Assembly (NCBI RefSeq): GCF_900452395.1
Contig: NZ_UGNV01000001.1
Location: 285,001-349,000 of the forward strand
Direction: 5' to 3'
Source: Legionella beliardensis
GTDB taxonomy: Bacteria > Pseudomonadota > Gammaproteobacteria > Legionellales > Legionellaceae
Length of the DNA stretch: 64,000 nucleotides
Shown here piece after piece: positions 24,213-33,237 of the stretch. Each line of letters starts with the position of its first letter. Position 1 is the first letter of the stretch. Under the pieces are notes generated by a model that was not told the DNA's origin, did no database searches, and saw only the letters and a list, made by a program, of their open reading frames with translations. Position numbers and translations under genes: made by a program.

Positions 24213-24453
24213 TGAATCTAATGCCAGAACGCTGGTTGGAAAAATCGTTAGCGATAAGATGCAAAAAACTATTGTAGTCATGGTCGAACGCACGGTAAAG
24301 CATCCCAAGTACGGCAAAATTATGAAGAGAAGAACGAAGCTACATGCCCATGATGAAAATGAAGTAGGTAAGATTGGTAACACGGTTAAAATTCGTGAAT
24401 CGCGCCCTCTCTCAAAAACAAAAAGTTGGGTTCTTGTTGAAGTTATTTCTTAA
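24199..24453 (+). CDS. rpsQ: 30S ribosomal protein S17
   Basis: S17 (84 aa) is an OB-fold protein binding 16S helix 11. [18 protein letters not shown] and [19 protein letters not shown] are family hallmarks. A TTG at 24187 would add four residues; ATG 24199 with GGAAAG just upstream is preferred. It is the last gene before the hairpin/promoter region at 24485. Confidence 0.96.
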   Translation: MSKNSESNARTLVGKIVSDKMQKTIVVMVERTVKHPKYGKIMKRRTKLHAHDENEVGKIGNTVKIRESRPLSKTKSWVLVEVIS

Positions 24454-24484
24454 TATGTAGTAATCGACTTTTAAAATATTAAAA

Positions 24485-24508
24485 GGGCTGATATAATCAG
24501 CCACCTTT
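24485..24508 (+). promoter_or_regulatory. Hairpin with embedded -10, S10/spc operon boundary
   Basis: GGCTGA (24486-24491) pairs with TCAGCC (24497-24502), followed by ACCTTTTTC, a weak terminator shape. The loop plus first arm base spells a perfect TATAAT (24492-24497). The best -35 at the right distance (TTTTAA, 24469-24474) is poor. Promoter activity is inferred from the matching position of the E. coli spc promoter upstream of rplN. Confidence 0.5.
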
Positions 24509-24538
24509 TTCTGGTCGTATTAGGAACTGGAGTTTATT

Positions 24539-24904
24539 ATGATACAAATGCAGACGGTGCTTGATGTTGCTGATAATAGCGGCGCACGCAAAGTGATGTG
24601 TATCAAAGTGTTAGGCGGCTCTCATCGACGCTACGCACGAGTTGGGGATGTCATCAAAGTAAGTATAAAAGATGCTATTCCTAGAAGTAAGGTAAAAAAG
24701 GGTGCAGTTATGAAGGCTGTAGTGGTTAGAACTAGCCAGGGCGTACGCCGTGATGATGGCTCGCTAATTCGTTTTGATGGAAACGCTGCTGTTCTTTTAA
24801 ATAACCAAAATGAGCCTATTGGTACCCGTATATTTGGTCCGGTAGTACGCGAGTTAAGAGAAAAATTTATGAAGATTATCTCTTTAGCAGCAGAAGTATT
24901 GTAA
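24539..24904 (+). CDS. rplN: 50S ribosomal protein L14
   Basis: L14 (121 aa) lies at the subunit interface. [20 protein letters not shown] and the [20 protein letters not shown] region are family signatures. First gene of the spc operon here, 85 nt after rpsQ, with GGAG upstream of the ATG. Confidence 0.98.
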   Translation: MIQMQTVLDVADNSGARKVMCIKVLGGSHRRYARVGDVIKVSIKDAIPRSKVKKGAVMKAVVVRTSQGVRRDDGSLIRFDGNAAVLLNNQNEPIGTRIFGPVVRELREKFMKIISLAAEVL

Positions 24905-24916
24905 AAGGATAAAATT

Positions 24917-25243
24917 ATGAAACGTATCCGTTCTGGCGATACAGTCATTGTTATCACTGGTAAAAGCAAAGGGCATATTGGCAAAGTAACCCGTGTATTT
25001 GGTGATTCCGTGGTTGTTGAAGGCGCCAATTTATTAAAAAAGCATGTTAAGCCTAATCCTCAAATTAATGATAAAGGCGGCATTCGCTCTATTGAAGCAC
25101 CGTTACATATTTCTAATGTTGCGTTGTACAACCCTGCTTCTAAGAAAGCAGATAAAGTAGGTTTTAAAATCTTAGAAAAAGATGGTAAAACACACAAGGT
25201 TAGATACTTCAAATCTAATAATGAAGTAGTTGACTTAATCTAG
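24917..25243 (+). CDS. rplX: 50S ribosomal protein L24
   Basis: L24 (108 aa) starts 50S assembly. A KOW motif is at the N terminus (IRSGDTVIVITGKSKGHIGKV), followed by NLLKKHVKPNPQ and GGIRSIEAPLHISNV. It lies 12 nt after rplN. Confidence 0.97.
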   Translation: MKRIRSGDTVIVITGKSKGHIGKVTRVFGDSVVVEGANLLKKHVKPNPQINDKGGIRSIEAPLHISNVALYNPASKKADKVGFKILEKDGKTHKVRYFKSNNEVVDLI

Positions 25244-25257
25244 TTAGGTGACGGGAA

Positions 25258-25815
25258 ATGGCAAGAGCAAGACTTAAAGAATATTATAGAAGCGAAGTAG
25301 TGGACTTGATGATGAAGAAGTTCGGCTACAAAAGCATAATGCAAGTCCCTAAAATTGTTAAAATTACTTTAAATATGGGCGTTGGTGAAGCCGTAGGCGA
25401 TAAAAAAGTTATGAATCATGCTGTTGAAGACATGACTTTAATTGCTGGTCAAAAACCAGTCGTGACTAAAGCGCGTAAATCTTTAGCTGGATTTAAAATT
25501 CGTGAAGGTTGGCCAATTGGGTGTAAAGTCACTTTGAGAAAGGACAACATGTATGAGTTTCTGGATAGGTTAATCAGTATTGCTCTACCACGAGTTCGTG
25601 ACTTTAGAGGTTTGAGCCCTAAGTCATTTGATGGTACTGGAAACTATAGTATGGGATTAAGCGAACAGATCGTTTTCCCAGAAATTGACTTTGATAAAAC
25701 CGATGGCATTAGAGGTTTAGATATCTGTATAACTACTAGTGCTAAAACTAACGAAGAGGCAAAAGCTTTATTAGAAGCATTTAACCTGCCTTTAAAAGAC
25801 AGAGACAAACATTAA
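25258..25815 (+). CDS. rplE: 50S ribosomal protein L5
   Basis: L5 (185 aa) binds 5S rRNA and contacts the P-site tRNA. The signature [18 protein letters not shown] and the later [21 protein letters not shown] are present, and the length is slightly above the usual 179. Confidence 0.97.
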   Translation: MARARLKEYYRSEVVDLMMKKFGYKSIMQVPKIVKITLNMGVGEAVGDKKVMNHAVEDMTLIAGQKPVVTKARKSLAGFKIREGWPIGCKVTLRKDNMYEFLDRLISIALPRVRDFRGLSPKSFDGTGNYSMGLSEQIVFPEIDFDKTDGIRGLDICITTSAKTNEEAKALLEAFNLPLKDRDKH

Positions 25816-25829
25816 AGAAGGGTATTACC

Positions 25830-26132
25830 GTGGCTAAAAAATCAATGCTTGAACGAGAAAAAAAGCGTGCAAAGCTAGTTGAAAAGTATAGAAAAAGACG
25901 AACTGAATTAAAAGTCTTAATCAAATCTTCCAAAGATTTTGATGCAGTGATGGATGCGCAAGCACAGTTAGCAAAGCTACCTGTTAATTCTAATCCCGTC
26001 CGTCATAGCACTCGATGCCAACAATGTGGCCGACCTCACGCCGTATATAGAAAGTTTGGGCTTTGTAGAATTTGCTTACGGCAACAATTAATGAATGGCA
26101 ATGTTACTGGTGGTCGTAAATCGAGCTGGTAA
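25830..26132 (+). CDS. rpsN: 30S ribosomal protein S14, long form with zinc-ribbon cysteines
   Basis: S14 (100 aa) helps assemble the 30S head. It has the long-form length and N terminus ([16 protein letters not shown]). Unlike E. coli S14, the C-terminal core has two intact Cys pairs, CQQC and CRIC, separated by [12 protein letters not shown], which could bind zinc. The start is GTG at 25830 with AAGAAGG upstream. Confidence 0.97.
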   Translation: MAKKSMLEREKKRAKLVEKYRKRRTELKVLIKSSKDFDAVMDAQAQLAKLPVNSNPVRHSTRCQQCGRPHAVYRKFGLCRICLRQQLMNGNVTGGRKSSW

Positions 26133-26156
26133 TGTTTAGACTATTGGAGAAAAAGT

Positions 26157-26552
26157 GTGAGTATGCATGACCCCGTAGCTGATATGCTGACCCGAATTAG
26201 AAACGGCCAGCAAGCGAAACATCGAAGCGTTTCTCTTCATTCATCAAAACTGAAAGAGGAAATTGCTCGCGTATTAAAAGAGGAAGGCTACATACTAGAT
26301 TATAGTGTTGAGTCTACTAAGAATAATATTAAAAGCATGACTATCGATTTAAAATATTATCACGGTAGGCCTGTTATTGAGCGGATTGATCGCATAAGTC
26401 GACCTGGCTTAAGAGTTTATAAACCATTTAACGAATTATCAGCTATACCTGGATTTGGAATTGCCATTTTATCTACCTCAAAAGGGGTCATGACTCATAT
26501 TATGGCGAAATCTAAGCGTGTTGGTGGTGAAATACTTTGTGAAGTAGCTTAA
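26157..26552 (+). CDS. rpsH: 30S ribosomal protein S8
   Basis: S8 (131 aa) binds the central domain of 16S rRNA and, in E. coli, represses the spc operon. [16 protein letters not shown] and the C-terminal [23 protein letters not shown] are diagnostic. I take GTG 26157, with GGAGA 6 nt upstream; an internal ATG two codons later is possible. Confidence 0.97.
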   Translation: MSMHDPVADMLTRIRNGQQAKHRSVSLHSSKLKEEIARVLKEEGYILDYSVESTKNNIKSMTIDLKYYHGRPVIERIDRISRPGLRVYKPFNELSAIPGFGIAILSTSKGVMTHIMAKSKRVGGEILCEVA

Positions 26553-26569
26553 AAGTTGCGAGGAATGAT

Positions 26570-27106
26570 ATGTCAAGAGTAGCAAAGGCCCCAATATCCC
26601 TACCCGCAAATGTAGGGTTAACTGTAACAAAAAGTACTATGACCGTTAAAGGGCCAAAAGGAGAGTTATCCCAGTCTTTTAATAAATTGGTTGACATCTC
26701 CACTGACGGTTCAAATGTAGTAACATTCAAGCCTGCGTCAAAAGACCCGAATGCATGGGCACATGCAGGCACAGCTCGAGCGTTGCTCAATAATATGGTT
26801 AGAGGTGTAACTGAAGGATTTACAATTACACTGGAGCTAGTTGGAGTAGGATATCGGGCGCAAGCGAGTGGGAAAAATCTAAATTTATCTTTAGGTTTCT
26901 CTCATCCTGTTGAATATAAGTTGCCAGAAGGTGTAACAGCCGAAACCCCCAATAATACCACTATAAATTTACGTGGTATTGACAGGCAATTATTAGGCCA
27001 AGTTGCTGCTGAAATTCGCGCAATAAGAAAGCCAGAGCCTTATAAAGGTAAAGGGGTCAAATATGCTGGCGAACATATAGCTCGTAAAGAAGCTAAGAAG
27101 AAATAG
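26570..27106 (+). CDS. rplF: 50S ribosomal protein L6
   Basis: L6 (178 aa) lies near the sarcin-ricin loop. SRVAKAPISLPANV at the start and the C-terminal signature PEPYKGKGVKYAGEHIARKE are clear. It lies 17 nt after rpsH, with GCGAGGA upstream. Confidence 0.97.
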   Translation: MSRVAKAPISLPANVGLTVTKSTMTVKGPKGELSQSFNKLVDISTDGSNVVTFKPASKDPNAWAHAGTARALLNNMVRGVTEGFTITLELVGVGYRAQASGKNLNLSLGFSHPVEYKLPEGVTAETPNNTTINLRGIDRQLLGQVAAEIRAIRKPEPYKGKGVKYAGEHIARKEAKKK

Positions 27107-27115
27107 GGTTTAAAA

Positions 27116-27472
27116 ATGAGTATACGAACTTCACGCATTCGACGCGGCATGAAAGCTAAAGCTATTCAGAGAAATTCTGACAGGCCCCGTCTTGTTGTTT
27201 ATCGTAGTGCATGCAACATCTATTCTCAGATAGTTGTTGGGGGAGAGAATGGAGACATCGTTTTAGTTTCTTGTTCAACCCTTGATACTGAATTAAAGTC
27301 TTCTTTAAGCGGCACTAAAGTTGAGCAATCACATCAAGTTGGAAAATTACTTGGTGAAAGGGCTAAGGCTAAGAAAATTAGTGATGTGGCATTTGACCGC
27401 TCTGGCTATAAGTATCATGGTCGCGTTAAAGCATTAGCTGATGGCGCGCGTGCAGCTGGTTTGAATTTTTAA
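27116..27472 (+). CDS. rplR: 50S ribosomal protein L18
   Basis: L18 (118 aa) binds 5S rRNA. The basic start ([21 protein letters not shown]) and the end [20 protein letters not shown] match the family. It lies 9 nt after rplF. Confidence 0.96.
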   Translation: MSIRTSRIRRGMKAKAIQRNSDRPRLVVYRSACNIYSQIVVGGENGDIVLVSCSTLDTELKSSLSGTKVEQSHQVGKLLGERAKAKKISDVAFDRSGYKYHGRVKALADGARAAGLNF

Positions 27473-27482
27473 AGGAAAAGTG

Positions 27483-27998
27483 ATGGTATTTGATGATTCT
27501 AAAGTAAACGAAGGCTACCAAGAAAAATTAGTTGCCGTTACTCGTACAGCAAAAGTTGTAAAAGGCGGTCGTGTTTTTGGTTTTGCTGTTTTAGTTGTAA
27601 TTGGTGATGGCAAAGGCAAAGTTGGCTTTGGCCGTGGTAAAGCACGTGAAGTTCCTATAGCTATTCAAAAGGCAATGGAGCAAGCGAGAAAGAACATGAC
27701 TTATATTTCTCTAGCCGGAAATACTATTCATCATGAAATTACTTGGAATTATGGTGCTTCAAAAGTATTCATGAAGCCAGCTAGCGAAGGAACAGGTATT
27801 ATTGCCGGTGGTGCTATGCGGGCAGTATTAGAAGTTCTAGGCGTGCAAAATATATTAGCTAAAAGCATTGGTTCTACAAACCCTAGTAATATTGTAAGAG
27901 CTACAATTGGCGCTTTAACTAATATTGGCACACCTGATTACGTTGCAGCGAAGCGCGGTAAAACTATTGAACAAATAACGGCAGATCAGCATGAGTAA
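27483..27998 (+). CDS. rpsE: 30S ribosomal protein S5
   Basis: S5 (171 aa) acts in mRNA helicase function and decoding fidelity. The signature [19 protein letters not shown] and [16 protein letters not shown] are present. GTG 27480 and ATG 27483 are adjacent; AAAGGA is 6 nt from the ATG, which I choose. The end overlaps rpmD by 8 nt. Confidence 0.96.
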   Translation: MVFDDSKVNEGYQEKLVAVTRTAKVVKGGRVFGFAVLVVIGDGKGKVGFGRGKAREVPIAIQKAMEQARKNMTYISLAGNTIHHEITWNYGASKVFMKPASEGTGIIAGGAMRAVLEVLGVQNILAKSIGSTNPSNIVRATIGALTNIGTPDYVAAKRGKTIEQITADQHE

Positions 27999-28176
27999 AA
28001 ATATTAAAATTACTTTGATTAAAAGCACTATTGGTCGTAAGCCAAAGCATGTTCACATTGTTAAACAGCTTGGTTTAGGTAAATTGAACAGCTCTGTTAT
28101 TCATGCAGACAATCCTGCAATTCGTGGTTTAGTGAATGCAGTTGATTACTTATTAAAAGTCGAGGAGTGTGCTTAA
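27991..28176 (+). CDS. rpmD: 50S ribosomal protein L30
   Basis: L30 (61 aa) is a small 50S protein. [28 protein letters not shown] is the family core (seen as [20 protein letters not shown]). It overlaps rpsE and directly abuts rplO. Confidence 0.95.
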   Translation: MSKNIKITLIKSTIGRKPKHVHIVKQLGLGKLNSSVIHADNPAIRGLVNAVDYLLKVEECA

Positions 28177-28611
28177 ATGAACTTAAATTCACTTTCCCCA
28201 GAATTTGGCTCACGCACTGCTAAGCGCCGTGTTGGTCGTGGCATTGGTTCCGGCCTAGGTAAGACCTGTGGAAAAGGCCATAAAGGACAAAAAGCACGTG
28301 CTGGTGGGTTTCATAAAATTAACTTTGAAGGCGGTCAAATGCCCATTCAGAGACGTTTACCAAAAATGGGCTTTAAATCAAAGGCTGCAAAGCTAGTTGA
28401 TGAAATTACATTATCTGAATTAGCAAAATTAGCTACTGATACTGTAGATATTAATGTATTAAAACAACATGGCCTAATCAATAAATCAATTAAAGAGGTA
28501 AAAGTTATTCTTTCTGGTGAGATAACAACCGCTCTTAAAATTAAAGGTCTTCGTGTAACAAAAGGAGCCCGCTCTGCGATCGAACAAGCAGGTGGAAGTA
28601 TAGAAGATTAA
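28177..28611 (+). CDS. rplO: 50S ribosomal protein L15
   Basis: L15 (144 aa) is a late 50S assembly protein. The glycine-rich basic N terminus ([20 protein letters not shown]) and [17 protein letters not shown] are diagnostic. It abuts rpmD with no gap and precedes secY by one nucleotide. Confidence 0.97.
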   Translation: MNLNSLSPEFGSRTAKRRVGRGIGSGLGKTCGKGHKGQKARAGGFHKINFEGGQMPIQRRLPKMGFKSKAAKLVDEITLSELAKLATDTVDINVLKQHGLINKSIKEVKVILSGEITTALKIKGLRVTKGARSAIEQAGGSIED

Positions 28612-28612
28612 T

Positions 28613-29941
28613 ATGAATAGCAAAAAACAATTAACTAGCCAATCTAAAGGTGGATTGGCAGAATTAAAAGCTCGGCTTTTGTTCGTAGTTCTCGGTATTC
28701 TGGTGTATCGATTAGGTGCCCATATTCCTGTGCCTGGCCTTGATCCCCAAAAATTAGCTAATTTCTTTGGCGAGCAACAGAATACAATATTTGGCTTGTT
28801 TAATATGTTTTCTGGTGGTGCGCTATCGCGTGTCACAGTGTTTGCTATTGGTATAATGCCTTATATTTCTGCGTCAATTATTATTCAGCTTTTTTCAGTT
28901 GTTTCGCCAAAACTAGAACAATTAAAGAAAGAGGGTGAATCAGGGCGCCGGAAAATTAATCAATATACACGCTATTTGACCTTAATTTTATCTGTTTTTC
29001 AGTCGTTAGGTATGGCACGCTGGTTAGCAGGTCAGAATATCGCTTTGCATGCAGATATATTTTTCTATTTTACTGCAGTGATTACCTTAGTAACCGGCAC
29101 AATGTTTTTAATGTGGTTAGGTGAGCAAATTACCGAGAAAGGTGTTGGCAATGGTATATCTCTCATTATATTTTCAGGGATTGTTTCTAGTATGCCGCAT
29201 GCTCTCGCATCTGTTTTTCAACAGGTTAGAGAAGGACAAATGCAAGCCTTAACATTAATTATTATTGCTGTTGTTGTAGTTGTTGTAACAGGATTTGTTG
29301 TCTTTATGGAGCGGGCACAGCGACGTATTCGAGTTAATTATGCCCAACGTACTCATGGTCGTAAGGTTTATGCAGCTCAAACAAGTCATTTGCCTTTAAA
29401 AATAAATATGTCTGGAGTAATCCCGCCTATTTTTGCTTCAAGCATTATTTTATTACCGGCTACTTTGGCTCAGTTTTTTGCTAAAGGTAAAGGCATGGAT
29501 TGGCTAGCAGATATTGGTATGGCTCTTTCCCCGGGTCAACCCCTTTATTTAATCGTATATGCTGCGGCTATTTTATTCTTTGCATTTTTTTATGCGGCTT
29601 TAGTTTTTAACCCTAAAGATACCGCTGATAATTTAAAGAAGTCTGGCGCTTATATTCCTGGTATTCGTCCCGGTGAGCAAACTACTCGATACATTGATTC
29701 AGTTATGACACGATTAACATTAATAGGTGCTATCTATTTAGTATTAGTCTGTTTGTTACCACAAATTTTGATGTATACCTGGCATGTTCCTTTTTATTTT
29801 GGCGGGACTTCACTTTTAATCATTGTCGTCGTAATCATGGACTTTGTAGCTCAAGTACAAGCCCATTTAATGACTCAGCAATATGATTCTTTGATGAAAA
29901 AGGCCAATTTTAGAGGCACCAAGCTGCCTGGTCTTTTATAA
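28613..29941 (+). CDS. secY: Preprotein translocase subunit SecY
   Basis: SecY (442 aa) is the channel of the Sec translocon. Ten hydrophobic segments are visible, along with [14 protein letters not shown] after the plug region, [14 protein letters not shown], and the C-terminal cytoplasmic motif ([10 protein letters not shown]). Position between rplO and rpmJ is the canonical spc arrangement. Confidence 0.98.
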   Translation: MNSKKQLTSQSKGGLAELKARLLFVVLGILVYRLGAHIPVPGLDPQKLANFFGEQQNTIFGLFNMFSGGALSRVTVFAIGIMPYISASIIIQLFSVVSPKLEQLKKEGESGRRKINQYTRYLTLILSVFQSLGMARWLAGQNIALHADIFFYFTAVITLVTGTMFLMWLGEQITEKGVGNGISLIIFSGIVSSMPHALASVFQQVREGQMQALTLIIIAVVVVVVTGFVVFMERAQRRIRVNYAQRTHGRKVYAAQTSHLPLKINMSGVIPPIFASSIILLPATLAQFFAKGKGMDWLADIGMALSPGQPLYLIVYAAAILFFAFFYAALVFNPKDTADNLKKSGAYIPGIRPGEQTTRYIDSVMTRLTLIGAIYLVLVCLLPQILMYTWHVPFYFGGTSLLIIVVVIMDFVAQVQAHLMTQQYDSLMKKANFRGTKLPGLL

Positions 29942-29960
29942 TATTTATTTGGAGTTATGA

Positions 29961-30074
29961 ATGAAAGTTAGAGCATCAGTCAAGCGCCTATGCCGAAATT
30001 GTAAAATTATTAAAAGAAATGGAACAATTCGTGTTATTTGTAAGGATGCAAGGCATAAGCAAAAGCAGGGCTAA
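29961..30074 (+). CDS. rpmJ: 50S ribosomal protein L36
   Basis: A 37-residue gene. It begins [20 protein letters not shown] and carries the zinc-binding pattern C-x2-C-x12-C-x4-H, so it is the zinc (C+) form of L36. TTGGAG lies upstream of the ATG. It stands between secY and rpsM as in E. coli. Confidence 0.97.
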   Translation: MKVRASVKRLCRNCKIIKRNGTIRVICKDARHKQKQG

Positions 30075-30096
30075 TTATTGCTTGATTTTGTATCAA

Positions 30097-30102
30097 TATA
30101 AT
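30097..30102 (+). promoter_or_regulatory. Possible -10 element upstream of rpsM
   Basis: A perfect TATAAT in the 79-nt rpmJ-rpsM gap, where E. coli has the alpha operon promoter. No convincing -35 lies at 16-18 nt, so this is only suggestive. Confidence 0.3.
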
Positions 30103-30153
30103 AGTATTCTTCTGTCCCTTTCTGGCAGAGCAAAATAACGTACGGAGAGATTA

Positions 30154-30510
30154 ATGGCTCGTATTGCAGGTGTAAATATACCGGATAACAAACATATTGT
30201 AATTGCGTTAACGTCAATATATGGCATTGGTAAAACAACTTCTCAAGAATTATGTAAAACTGTAGGAGTTGATCCCGCCACTAAAGTTTCACAAGTTTCT
30301 GAAGAGTTACTTGAGGCGTTACGGACTGAAATTGCAAAAATGACAGTCGAAGGAGATTTGCGCCGCGTTGTTACGATGAATATTAAGCGTCTAATGGACC
30401 TAGGTTGTTATCGTGGCTTACGCCATCGTCGTGGTTTACCCTTACGTGGACAACGCACTAAAACGAATGCCCGTACCCGTAAAGGTCGTCGCAAAGGCGT
30501 AAGTAAATAA
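30154..30510 (+). CDS. rpsM: 30S ribosomal protein S13
   Basis: S13 (118 aa) forms intersubunit bridges and contacts t[23 protein letters not shown] and the C-terminal [20 protein letters not shown] are signatures. First gene of the alpha operon, with GGAGAG upstream of the ATG. Confidence 0.98.
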   Translation: MARIAGVNIPDNKHIVIALTSIYGIGKTTSQELCKTVGVDPATKVSQVSEELLEALRTEIAKMTVEGDLRRVVTMNIKRLMDLGCYRGLRHRRGLPLRGQRTKTNARTRKGRRKGVSK

Positions 30511-30528
30511 TTATTTTAGGAAATTAAG

Positions 30529-30927
30529 ATGGCTACACCAAAAGCTAAACAACAAAAGACCAGAAAAAAAGTTAAACGCGTGGTTTCAGACGGCATCGTG
30601 CATGTGCATGCGTCATTTAACAACACAATTGTTACTTTCACAGACAGGCAAGGTAACGCACTTTGTTGGGCTACTTCAGGCGGCTCTGGTTTCCGCGGCT
30701 CTAGAAAAAGTACGCCATATGCTGCCCAAGTTGCTACTGAACGTGCTTCTACAGTTGCTAAAGAATATGGTATGAAATCTGTGGCTGTATTTGTCCATGG
30801 CCCTGGACCAGGACGCGAATCGACAATTCGTGAGTTAATATCACAAGATTTCAAAATTGTTGAAATTACCGATGTTACGGGCATACCACATAATGGTTGC
30901 AAGCCACCTAAAAAACGTCGCGTTTAA
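30529..30927 (+). CDS. rpsK: 30S ribosomal protein S11
   Basis: S11 (132 aa) lines the platform near the Shine-Dalgarno helix. [21 protein letters not shown] and the conserved C terminus [18 protein letters not shown] are present. It lies 18 nt after rpsM. Confidence 0.98.
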   Translation: MATPKAKQQKTRKKVKRVVSDGIVHVHASFNNTIVTFTDRQGNALCWATSGGSGFRGSRKSTPYAAQVATERASTVAKEYGMKSVAVFVHGPGPGRESTIRELISQDFKIVEITDVTGIPHNGCKPPKKRRV

Positions 30928-30942
30928 GACTCAGGAGTAATA

Positions 30943-31563
30943 ATGGCTAGATATCTAGGTCCCAAATGTAAACTATCGCGTAGAGAAGGCGTGGATCTTC
31001 TTACTAAAAGTGCGGTGCGTGATTTAAAGTCAAAATGTAAATTAGATAAATTACCAGGCCAGCATGGTGGCGTGAAGCCTCGCTTAAGTGATTATGGTCT
31101 TCAATTACGTGAAAAACAAAAATTACGCCGTTACTACGGGGTATTGGAAAAACAATTCCGTAATTATTATAAAGCAGCTGCACGTAAAAAAGGATCTACG
31201 GGTGAAAACCTAATGATTTTGCTAGAAAGCCGTCTAGATAACATTGTTTATCGGATGGGTTTTGCAAGTACCCGTGCTGAAGCAAGACAACTTGTTAGTC
31301 ATAAAGCGATTTTAGTAAATGATAAAGTAGTGAATATTCCAGCGTATATCGTTAATCCTGGGGATGTTATTGCTGTCCGTCAGAGAGCTAAAGAGCAAGG
31401 CCGTATTAAAGCAGCTATTGCTTTATCCGAGCAAAGAGCACCATGTGATTGGTTGACAGTAGACTCTAACTTGTTAAAAGGTACATTTGTTTCTGCTCCT
31501 AGTATCAATGACTTGTCATCTGATTTTAACGTCAATTTAGTTGTAGAACTTTACTCTAAGTAA
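30943..31563 (+). CDS. rpsD: 30S ribosomal protein S4
   Basis: S4 (206 aa) nucleates 30S assembly and, in E. coli, represses the alpha operon. [21 protein letters not shown] and the S4 RNA-binding motif ([20 protein letters not shown]) are clear. Confidence 0.98.
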   Translation: MARYLGPKCKLSRREGVDLLTKSAVRDLKSKCKLDKLPGQHGGVKPRLSDYGLQLREKQKLRRYYGVLEKQFRNYYKAAARKKGSTGENLMILLESRLDNIVYRMGFASTRAEARQLVSHKAILVNDKVVNIPAYIVNPGDVIAVRQRAKEQGRIKAAIALSEQRAPCDWLTVDSNLLKGTFVSAPSINDLSSDFNVNLVVELYSK

Positions 31564-31582
31564 GATCTGGAGACATTGTCTA

Positions 31583-32572
31583 ATGTATGAAATTAATGAA
31601 ATGCTGACACCTACTGTACTTAAGGTACAGGCGAATTCAAAATATCATTCTCGTATTGTACTTGAGCCTTTAGAGCGTGGGTATGGTCATACTTTAGGAA
31701 ATGCAATACGCAGAATTCTTTTATCTTCTATGCCTGGTTGGGCAATTACTGAAGTATCGATTGCAGGTGTTTTGCATGAATATAGTACGATTGAAGGTGT
31801 TCGCGAAGATGTCGTTGATATTCTTTTAAATTTAAAGGAAGTTGCTATTAAGATTGGTTCTGGTAGAGAAGCAACGTTAACTTTAAATAAAGTTGGGCCC
31901 TGTGTAGTTACTGCCGGGGATATCGAGTTGTCGACTGATCAAGAAATTATTAATCCTGAGCTTGTGATTGCTACCTTAAATGAAAATGGCACGTTAAATA
32001 TGACCATGAAAGTTGAGCGTGGAATTGGCTTTCATTCTGCTGAAAATTTTAATACTGTTTTTGAAGAAGAAGTTGCTCAGAAATCTGTTGGCAAATTGAA
32101 GTTAGACAATAGTTTTTCTCCTGTTATAAAAGTTGCTTACTTTGTAGACAGTGCTCGTGTTGAGAATCGTACTGACTTAGATAAATTGACTATCGATCTA
32201 TACACTAATGGTACGCTAGATCCCGAAGAAGCTATTCGGATTTCTGCTTCCATATTACAACGTCAGCTACATGCTTTTGTTGATATGAAGTTTGAAGAAT
32301 CCCGTGCTGATCAAAAAGAACGTAATGATTTTGATCCTATTCTATTAAGACCTGTGGATGATTTGGAACTTACTGTACGTTCTGCCAATTGCTTAAAAGC
32401 TGAGAACATTTACTATATTGGTGATTTAGTACAGAAAACTGAAAATGAATTGTTAAAGACGCCTAACTTAGGTAAAAAGTCACTTACTGAAATTAAAGAC
32501 GTGCTTGCTTCACGATCACTGTCTTTAGGAATGAAACTTGAAAATTGGCCTCCAGCTAATCTAGGCGATTAA
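31583..32572 (+). CDS. rpoA: DNA-directed RNA polymerase subunit alpha
   Basis: RpoA (329 aa) starts polymerase assembly and contacts activators and UP elements. The N-terminal domain carries [20 protein letters not shown] (about 27-46); the C-terminal domain carries [20 protein letters not shown] and [28 protein letters not shown] precedes the ATG at moderate distance. Confidence 0.98.
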   Translation: MYEINEMLTPTVLKVQANSKYHSRIVLEPLERGYGHTLGNAIRRILLSSMPGWAITEVSIAGVLHEYSTIEGVREDVVDILLNLKEVAIKIGSGREATLTLNKVGPCVVTAGDIELSTDQEIINPELVIATLNENGTLNMTMKVERGIGFHSAENFNTVFEEEVAQKSVGKLKLDNSFSPVIKVAYFVDSARVENRTDLDKLTIDLYTNGTLDPEEAIRISASILQRQLHAFVDMKFEESRADQKERNDFDPILLRPVDDLELTVRSANCLKAENIYYIGDLVQKTENELLKTPNLGKKSLTEIKDVLASRSLSLGMKLENWPPANLGD

Positions 32573-32587
32573 TATTAGGAGTTTAAG

Positions 32588-32977
32588 ATGCGTCACCGTA
32601 ATGCCGGCCGAAATTTTAGCCGAACTAGCAGCCATCGTAAGGCAATGTTTTCAAACATGTGCTGCTCTTTAATTGAACATGAATTAATCAAAACCACGCT
32701 TCCTAAAGCGAAAGAGTTACGCCGTTATATAGAGCCTCTGATTACTGTCAGTAAAAAGGACTCTGTGGCTTCTAGAAGGCATGTATTTGATAAGCTACGC
32801 TCAAAAAGTGCTGTTGGTAAGCTTTTTGCTACTTTAGGACCTCGTTTCGCTGAGCGCCCAGGCGGTTATATACGTATTTTAAAATGCGGTTTCCGTCCTG
32901 GTGATAATGCGCCTATGGCTGTAGTTGAACTTGTTGACCGTCCTATTCAAACGGATGATGAGTCTGAAAACGAATAA
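32588..32977 (+). CDS. rplQ: 50S ribosomal protein L17
   Basis: L17 (129 aa) sits near the tunnel exit. [20 protein letters not shown] is diagnostic. The C terminus ends in an acidic tail (DDESENE). Last gene of the long ribosomal protein series, followed 14 nt later by a terminator. Confidence 0.98.
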   Translation: MRHRNAGRNFSRTSSHRKAMFSNMCCSLIEHELIKTTLPKAKELRRYIEPLITVSKKDSVASRRHVFDKLRSKSAVGKLFATLGPRFAERPGGYIRILKCGFRPGDNAPMAVVELVDRPIQTDDESENE

Positions 32978-32990
32978 AGCATATTGAGAA

Positions 32991-33014
32991 AACCCACCGC
33001 TGGTGGGTTTTTTT
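32991..33014 (+). terminator. Rho-independent terminator after rplQ
   Basis: AACCCACC (32991-32998) pairs with GGTGGGTT (33002-33009) around a 3-nt loop and is followed by a T run to 33014. It ends the S10-spc-alpha transcription unit. Confidence 0.95.
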
Positions 33015-33237
33015 ATGCCTTCAAATTCTCTAATAATCTATTTAGATATATTTTATTCAAAAAGTATTAAACTGTTAATCTCCTAAAATCAGATCAAATT
33101 ATATAGATAACTACGATGCTTCTATCCTATTAAGAAGTTTTAATCGTAATACTTTCTTCATCCAATTTAGGTGCTTTCTTTTATTAAAAAAATTATACTG
33201 AGTGCTCGTTTATTTTATCTAATGAGGGTGGAGTAAC

